Shown piece by piece: positions 60,445-64,000 of a stretch of 64,000 nt of DNA. The notes beneath the pieces are model-generated. The model saw only the letters and a list, made by a program, of their open reading frames with translations. It was not told where the DNA came from and searched no databases. Position 1 is the stretch's first letter; every line of letters begins with the position of its first letter. The position numbers and the translations under genes are program-made. This DNA comes from Pseudomonas sp. GV085 (GTDB taxonomy: Bacteria > Pseudomonadota > Gammaproteobacteria > Pseudomonadales > Pseudomonadaceae), in the NCBI RefSeq assembly GCF_003050925.1, contig NZ_QAOV01000018.1, positions 44,313-108,312 on the forward strand, written 5' to 3'.

Positions 60445-60543
60445 TGTAGGAGCGAGCTTGCTCGCGATGGTCGTTAACGATAACGCGTATTTACTGGCTA
60501 AACGCGGCGCTCTTGAGTCCATCGCGAGCCAACTCGCTCCTAC
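60445..60543. repeat. REPIN (two inverted REP sequences)
   Basis: TGTAGGAGCGAGCTTGCTCG at 60445 and its inverted partner CGAGCCAACTCGCTCCTAC ending at 60543 enclose about 40 bp. This is the classic fluorescens-group REP doublet, spread by a RAYT transposase not seen here. Confidence 0.88.
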
Positions 60544-60564
60544 CATTGATGCAAGCTGGCTTTC

Positions 60565-61017
60565 TCACATTTGTGGAGGCCAGTTATGCGATTCACCTTG
60601 GCATTCCTTGCACCATGCATAGAGTGCGTCGTACAGGATCAGTCCATGCGAAAGCATTTCATGATCATCGGAATATCGCTGCGACAGTCCCAGTGAGATG
60701 GCGTACAACCCAGCCGATTGCGCAGTCAGATCGAGGCGGGAGGTATCAGCTCCACGGACGATCCTGGCCAACTGCTGCAAAGCGGGCTCACTGAGCCGGT
60801 ACTTTTTCAGAAAAGCGTCGAAGCTGCACAGCTCGCCCTCATGAGTCAGTTCTACGCCGGGAATGTCGTAGGGCACCGCGTCTTTCTCCGCCGCCAGACG
60901 CAGTACGTCGCCACTGGGCACGTATAAGAACTCGGGCTGCGGATCGATAAAGCGCGCGATCAGCCAGGGACAGGCGATGCGGTCAATCTTGGGCCGTTCA
61001 CGTGTAATCCACCTCAT
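60565..61017 (-). CDS. Chromate resistance protein, ChrB C-terminal domain only
   Basis: A 150-residue protein equal to the second domain of ChrB: MRWITRERPKIDRIACPWLI, ARFIDPQPEFLYVPSGDV and DVPYDIPGV-like AVPYDIPGVELTHEG. The end has YDALYAWCKECQ. A strong ribosome site (AGGAGGTGTTCC) precedes ATG 61017. It is the third gene of the chrB-chrA set, 83 bp after chrA. The separate domain is common in chromate operons and may act as a reductase or accessory sensor; its function is not established. Confidence 0.85.
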   Translation of the reverse strand: MRWITRERPKIDRIACPWLIARFIDPQPEFLYVPSGDVLRLAAEKDAVPYDIPGVELTHEGELCSFDAFLKKYRLSEPALQQLARIVRGADTSRLDLTAQSAGLYAISLGLSQRYSDDHEMLSHGLILYDALYAWCKECQGESHNWPPQM

Positions 61018-61100
61018 GGAACACCTCCTGCCTGGTTCGGTAGGCTGGGTGATCTGGCGAGCCCAATGCTCGCCAAAGACTGTTAATCCACTCGTGCGGT

Positions 61101-62459
61101 CTAGCGCAGCAGATGGACTGCCAAACCGACGAGCGCGCAGGCCATCAGCACCTGGATGACGCCCCGCTTGAAGCGGAACAAGGCAATTGCCGCCGCAATG
61201 GCGATGAGTGCAGACGGCCAATCGAGGTTGCCACTGAAGCCCTTTGGCCACAGCACGTGATAGCCGAAGAAACACGCCAGATTAAGGATCACACCGACGA
61301 CGGCCGCCGTAATGGCGGTGAGCGGTGCGGTGAATTTGAGTTCGTTGTGAGTAGACTCTACCAGCGGGCCACCCGCAAGGATGAACAGGAACGAGGGCAG
61401 GAAGGTGAACCAGGTCACCAGGGCGGCGGCCACAGCTCCCGCCAGAAATACTTGATCGGCACCGAATACTTGCAAGACATAGGCGCCGACAAAGCCGACG
61501 AAAGCCACCACCATGATCAGTGGCCCCGGTGTGGTTTCTCCTAGCGCCAGGCCATCGATCATCTGCGTCGGCGTCAGCCAGCCATGGTGACCGACTGCGC
61601 CTTGGTAGACATACGGAAGGACAGCGTAGGCCCCACCAAAGGTCAGCAACGCGGCCTTGGTAAAGAACCAGCTCATCTGGGTCAAAGTGCCTTCCCAGCC
61701 AAAGAGGGCGGTCAAAATCCCCATTGGCAACGCCCACAGTGCGGCACAGATCAGTGCGAGCGGCACCAGTTTCAACCAACTGAATCGGGCATGCTCAGGG
61801 GAGGGCGTGTCGTCATCGATCAACGCCGGACCATAAGACTTTTTGGCAGCGCTATGGCCGCCAGTCCTGAACTTCTCGGGCGCCAGGCGTCCACCGACAT
61901 AGCCGATTGAAGCTGCACCCAACACGATCAGCGGGAATGGGACATTGAACGCGAAGATGGCGGTAAATGATGCCGCCGCTATCGCCCACAGCCAATTATT
62001 CTTCAACGCCCGAGAGCCGATTCGATGGGCCGCCTGCACCACGATGGCGGTCACGGCAGGCTTGATCCCGTAGAAGAGCCCGGCCACCACGGGCACTTCG
62101 CCGAACGCGATATACACCCACGACAGAGCGATCAGGATGAACAGTGAGGGCAGCACAAACAGCGCCCCCGCAATCACTCCACCCCAGGTTCGATGCATCA
62201 GCCAGCCGATGTAAGTCGCCAACTGTTGAGCCTCTGGCCCAGGCAGCAACATGCAGTAATTGAGGGCATGCAGAAAGCGTCGTTCGGAGATCCAGCGCCG
62301 ACGCTCCACCAGTTCCTGGTGCATGATCGAGATCTGTCCGGCTGGCCCGCCGAAGCTGATGAAACCCAGCTTCAACCAGAACCAGAAAGCCTCGCGCAAA
62401 CTGATCGGCTTTGGCTTCGACAGATCCTCTTCAACCGCTGGTGCGAAAACCTTATTCAT
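61101..62459 (-). CDS. chrA: Chromate efflux transporter ChrA
   Basis: A 452-residue long-chain CHR transporter that exports chromate. Two homologous halves can be read: LKLGFISFGGPAGQISIMHQ near residue 30, and TKAALLTFGGAYAVLPYVYQ in the second half. CMLLPGPEAQQLATYIGWL and LALGETTPGPLIMVVAFVGF are the paired ChrA signatures. About 11-12 helices. It overlaps chrB by 8 bp (ATG 62459 inside chrB). Expression should follow ChrB release from the palindrome at 63417. Confidence 0.93.
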   Translation of the reverse strand: MNKVFAPAVEEDLSKPKPISLREAFWFWLKLGFISFGGPAGQISIMHQELVERRRWISERRFLHALNYCMLLPGPEAQQLATYIGWLMHRTWGGVIAGALFVLPSLFILIALSWVYIAFGEVPVVAGLFYGIKPAVTAIVVQAAHRIGSRALKNNWLWAIAAASFTAIFAFNVPFPLIVLGAASIGYVGGRLAPEKFRTGGHSAAKKSYGPALIDDDTPSPEHARFSWLKLVPLALICAALWALPMGILTALFGWEGTLTQMSWFFTKAALLTFGGAYAVLPYVYQGAVGHHGWLTPTQMIDGLALGETTPGPLIMVVAFVGFVGAYVLQVFGADQVFLAGAVAAALVTWFTFLPSFLFILAGGPLVESTHNELKFTAPLTAITAAVVGVILNLACFFGYHVLWPKGFSGNLDWPSALIAIAAAIALFRFKRGVIQVLMACALVGLAVHLLR

Positions 62460-63396
62460 TGGGTTGTTCCTCTTTTACAAACCCGGCGAGCAGGCCGTCG
62501 AAGATGGCGCTCGCGGCAACCAGCAGTTGGTCGTCGTGGAGAATGGTTTCGCGCAGACCCGCCAGCACGCGCTCGATGCCGGCAGCCTCCACCGGTTGAA
62601 TGCCTCCGACATCGAGGTAATGCACCAAAGCCGCAATGCGGTTCAGGCCTGGCTCCTGAAGTTCAAAGCTGGCTTGCAGGGTTTCGAAGGTCACGCGGTT
62701 GCCGACATGGCTGAAAACCGCATCATCGAAATCAAAGCCAAGGGCGTCGGCTGGGCAGTCCTGGGGGTGCTCGAGCCAGAGGATCCGAGCGTGGGGGTCA
62801 ATGAAGCGGCGAATCAGCCAGGCGCACGCCAGCCGGTCGACCCAGGGACGCTTGCGTGTTGCCCAGATACGGCCCTGATAATCGCCAGGATTGAGTGCCG
62901 TTATCGGGTGGTTGCTGCTGTGTGGCTCATCCGGCGACAGGGCTCTACTGACCGCCGTCTCTAGCTCCTGCAACGCCGAATCGATCTTTTGCTTCGGCTT
63001 GCCTGGGAAGTAATCGATGCTTGCCAGTTGATCGTAGGCTTTGCGCAGCTTACGAATTTGTTTGGTCGTCGCCAGCGCATTTTCAGCATTCAGCTGTCCA
63101 CGGCATTCTTCGATCTGCGCACGAAGCTTGTCGTAATCACCGCTACGGTCGAACCACTCGACAAAGCGCTCACCATCAGGATCGACGACGGGCAGGACGA
63201 ACGCGGTGCCCTTGATGGCAAGGATGTCACGCTCTACAGACGCCAGCACTTCACGACACAAACCGGTGTCAGGCAACAGGTAGGCGCCATCGCGCAAGAC
63301 CGCAGCACCTGAGGCTTTCAAGGCACGCCAAGCGCGCATGCGTTCGGTGGCATTCGCGGTGGGCAGGCCTAGAATCAAAGTCAGCCAATTTTTCAT
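62452..63396 (-). CDS. chrB: Chromate-responsive regulator ChrB
   Basis: A 314-residue ChrB. The N-terminal winged-helix-like region (NWLTLILGLPTANATERMRA, RALKASGAAVLRDGAYLLPD) is the PaaX-like DNA-binding part. The C-terminal half (ATRKRPWVDRLACAWLIRRF, IDPHARILWLEHP, FEDDAVFSHVGNR-like FDFDDAVFSHVGNRVTFE) matches the ChrB domain. It is the first gene of the operon and starts 20 bp after a perfect palindrome, as expected for an autorepressor relieved by chromate. Confidence 0.92.
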   Translation of the reverse strand: MKNWLTLILGLPTANATERMRAWRALKASGAAVLRDGAYLLPDTGLCREVLASVERDILAIKGTAFVLPVVDPDGERFVEWFDRSGDYDKLRAQIEECRGQLNAENALATTKQIRKLRKAYDQLASIDYFPGKPKQKIDSALQELETAVSRALSPDEPHSSNHPITALNPGDYQGRIWATRKRPWVDRLACAWLIRRFIDPHARILWLEHPQDCPADALGFDFDDAVFSHVGNRVTFETLQASFELQEPGLNRIAALVHYLDVGGIQPVEAAGIERVLAGLRETILHDDQLLVAASAIFDGLLAGFVKEEQPNE

Positions 63397-63416
63397 GTAG
63401 AGATCGCAATTTATTT

Positions 63417-63432
63417 TGTAATTAAAATTACA
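63417..63432 (-). promoter_or_regulatory. Candidate ChrB operator
   Basis: TGTAATTAAAATTACA, a perfect 7-2-7 palindrome 21-36 bp upstream of the chrB start, in an A+T-rich stretch that must hold the chr promoter. Assigning it to ChrB is inference from position. Confidence 0.65.
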
Positions 63433-63482
63433 TTATCTCTGTTTTACATGTTTGGAAAGCTGTCCTTGAGAACAGAGGATTT

Positions 63483-63739
63483 TTGGCAAGCATGGATGAC
63501 GACGCTGGGATAGGCGCGCTGGACAACAGTGATACCTTCCGGGATGACGACTACACCCGCAGTGAAGTGTTCTCGTTCACGGCCGGTGTCGATTACCGCA
63601 TCAACGACGATTTCAACCAGACCGAACTCAACCAGCGCACCGTGCTCGCCGGGATGAACCATAACCTGCTGTATGGTGCGGAGCTGGGGCGCCAGGTGCC
63701 CCACGGTCGCTGGAGCTGAGCACCAACTATCGCTTCTGA
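63483..63739 (+). pseudogene. Remnant of a TonB-dependent receptor
   Basis: The frame reads DDDYTRSEVFSFTAGVDYRI and RTVLAGMNHNLLYGAELGRQ, fragments of outer-membrane barrel strands of the catecholate-siderophore-receptor type. The end of the DNA, in another frame, reads GRSLELSTNYRF followed by stop TGA 63737-63739. A terminal Phe after Y-R is the barrel-assembly signal of outer-membrane proteins. So most of the gene (signal, plug, most strands) is deleted and at least one frameshift is present. Which receptor it was cannot be told. Confidence 0.55.
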
Positions 63740-63847
63740 GCACAGACCTGAAGAACAGGCCCCAAAGCAGCCCTTCGCGAAAGGCTGCTGACGACCGTGG
63801 ATTCAACACACTGGATTTTGTGTAAGCGGGATTTCGGTTAGATAAGC

Positions 63848-63874
63848 AAAAGCAGCACCTTGGGTGCTGCTTTT
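63848..63874 (-). terminator. Bidirectional terminator-like hairpin
   Basis: AAAAGCAGCACC (63848-63859), loop TTG, GGTGCTGCTTTT (63863-63874): a perfect 12-bp stem with A and T runs on either side. It lies 50 bp past the stop of the partial minus-strand gene and would end its transcript. It could also serve the + strand. Confidence 0.85.
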
Positions 63875-63923
63875 GAGGCTTGAGGCCGCACATTTCTGTC
63901 GGCCCGGGGACGCGCTACACCGA

Positions 63924-64000
63924 TCAGCCGTTGCTGCGGTCGGTCGCCTTGGCTTTGCTTTGGGCGACAGCGGCTTCAGCCTTCTGTTTCTGGGCAACCT
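63924..64000 (-). CDS. C-terminal end of an unidentified protein (5' part outside window)
   Basis: Only the last 25 codons are visible: VAQKQKAEAAVAQSKAKATD then RSNG and stop TGA (63926-63924). The segment is rich in Ala, Lys and Gln, like a helical or coiled tail. A strong terminator follows. Nothing more can be said about function. Confidence 0.5.
   Translation of the reverse strand, partial: VAQKQKAEAAVAQSKAKATDRSNG

Noticed and set aside
60445..60543. CRISPR-like repeat pair
   Set aside because: Only two inverted copies, matching the well-known Pseudomonas REP doublet; no direct repeats or spacers.

Overview
The window looks like chromosomal DNA of a Pseudomonas of the fluorescens group. 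It is G+C-rich and dense with LysR regulators (six), amino-acid ABC transporters and MFS/EamA/APC carriers. It also carries a REPIN of the GTAGGAGCGAGCTTGCTCGC type and a D-2-hydroxyglutarate dehydrogenase of the YdiJ family. No tRNA, rRNA, CRISPR array or prophage was recognised. The assignment to the genus rests on recognised family resemblance; no database was searched.

Layout. (1) 1-5137, minus strand: an operon for uptake and oxidation of an amino acid (RpiR-type regulator, periplasmic binding protein, two permeases, DadA-like FAD oxidoreductase, and an ATPase cut by the window edge). (2) 5.3-14.6 kb: LysR/DUF2798 pair, TrkH potassium channel, nitrilase remnant, a DUF2092 protein with a glycine-rich secreted partner, LuxR and EamA remnants, an Lrp/amino-acid permease pair, and FosA. 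(3) 14.6-21 kb: an IS1182-type element with a frameshifted transposase. It is followed by a four-gene operon with a complete SelD-type selenophosphate synthetase, a TauE-like permease, a NifS-like desulfurase and a DHH phosphoesterase. (4) 21-45 kb: a patchwork of small regulator/enzyme units: two MFS efflux pumps with divergent LysR genes, a MerR/SDR pair, a 2OG-oxygenase-like gene, a DeoR/HAD-phosphatase pair, an M20 amidohydrolase with a solute-binding protein, a DapF-like epimerase, and a CMD/tautomerase pair. (5) 45-54 kb: amidohydrolase, an alpha/beta-hydrolase-like protein without its nucleophile, a GlxA-type regulator, a complete quaternary-amine (Opu) ABC transporter, and a periplasmic amidase. 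(6) 54-58.4 kb: a YdiJ-type dehydrogenase and a DUF1232 protein. (7) 58.5-63.4 kb: metal resistance, with an InrS-like nickel sensor and NrsD/NreB-like exporter sharing G-tract palindromes, then chrB-chrA-chrB2 for chromate.

Mobile and repeated DNA is a main theme. A dispersed repeat of about 50 bp (here called B) lies in many intergenic gaps. Three copies of a 178-180 bp MITE (A) sit in B at the same GGCC position. MITE A ends match the right end of the resident IS1182 element. A second MITE (C, about 155 bp, two copies) also sits in or beside B. Several gene remnants (nitrilase, LuxR, EamA, integrase, ABC ATPase, TonB receptor) show that the region has been reshuffled.

The strongest candidate for an undescribed system is the selD-permease-desulfurase-DHH operon (16802-20831). 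It can plausibly import and activate selenium (or sulfur) to a phosphoester-level donor, but none of the known selenophosphate-using genes lies beside it.
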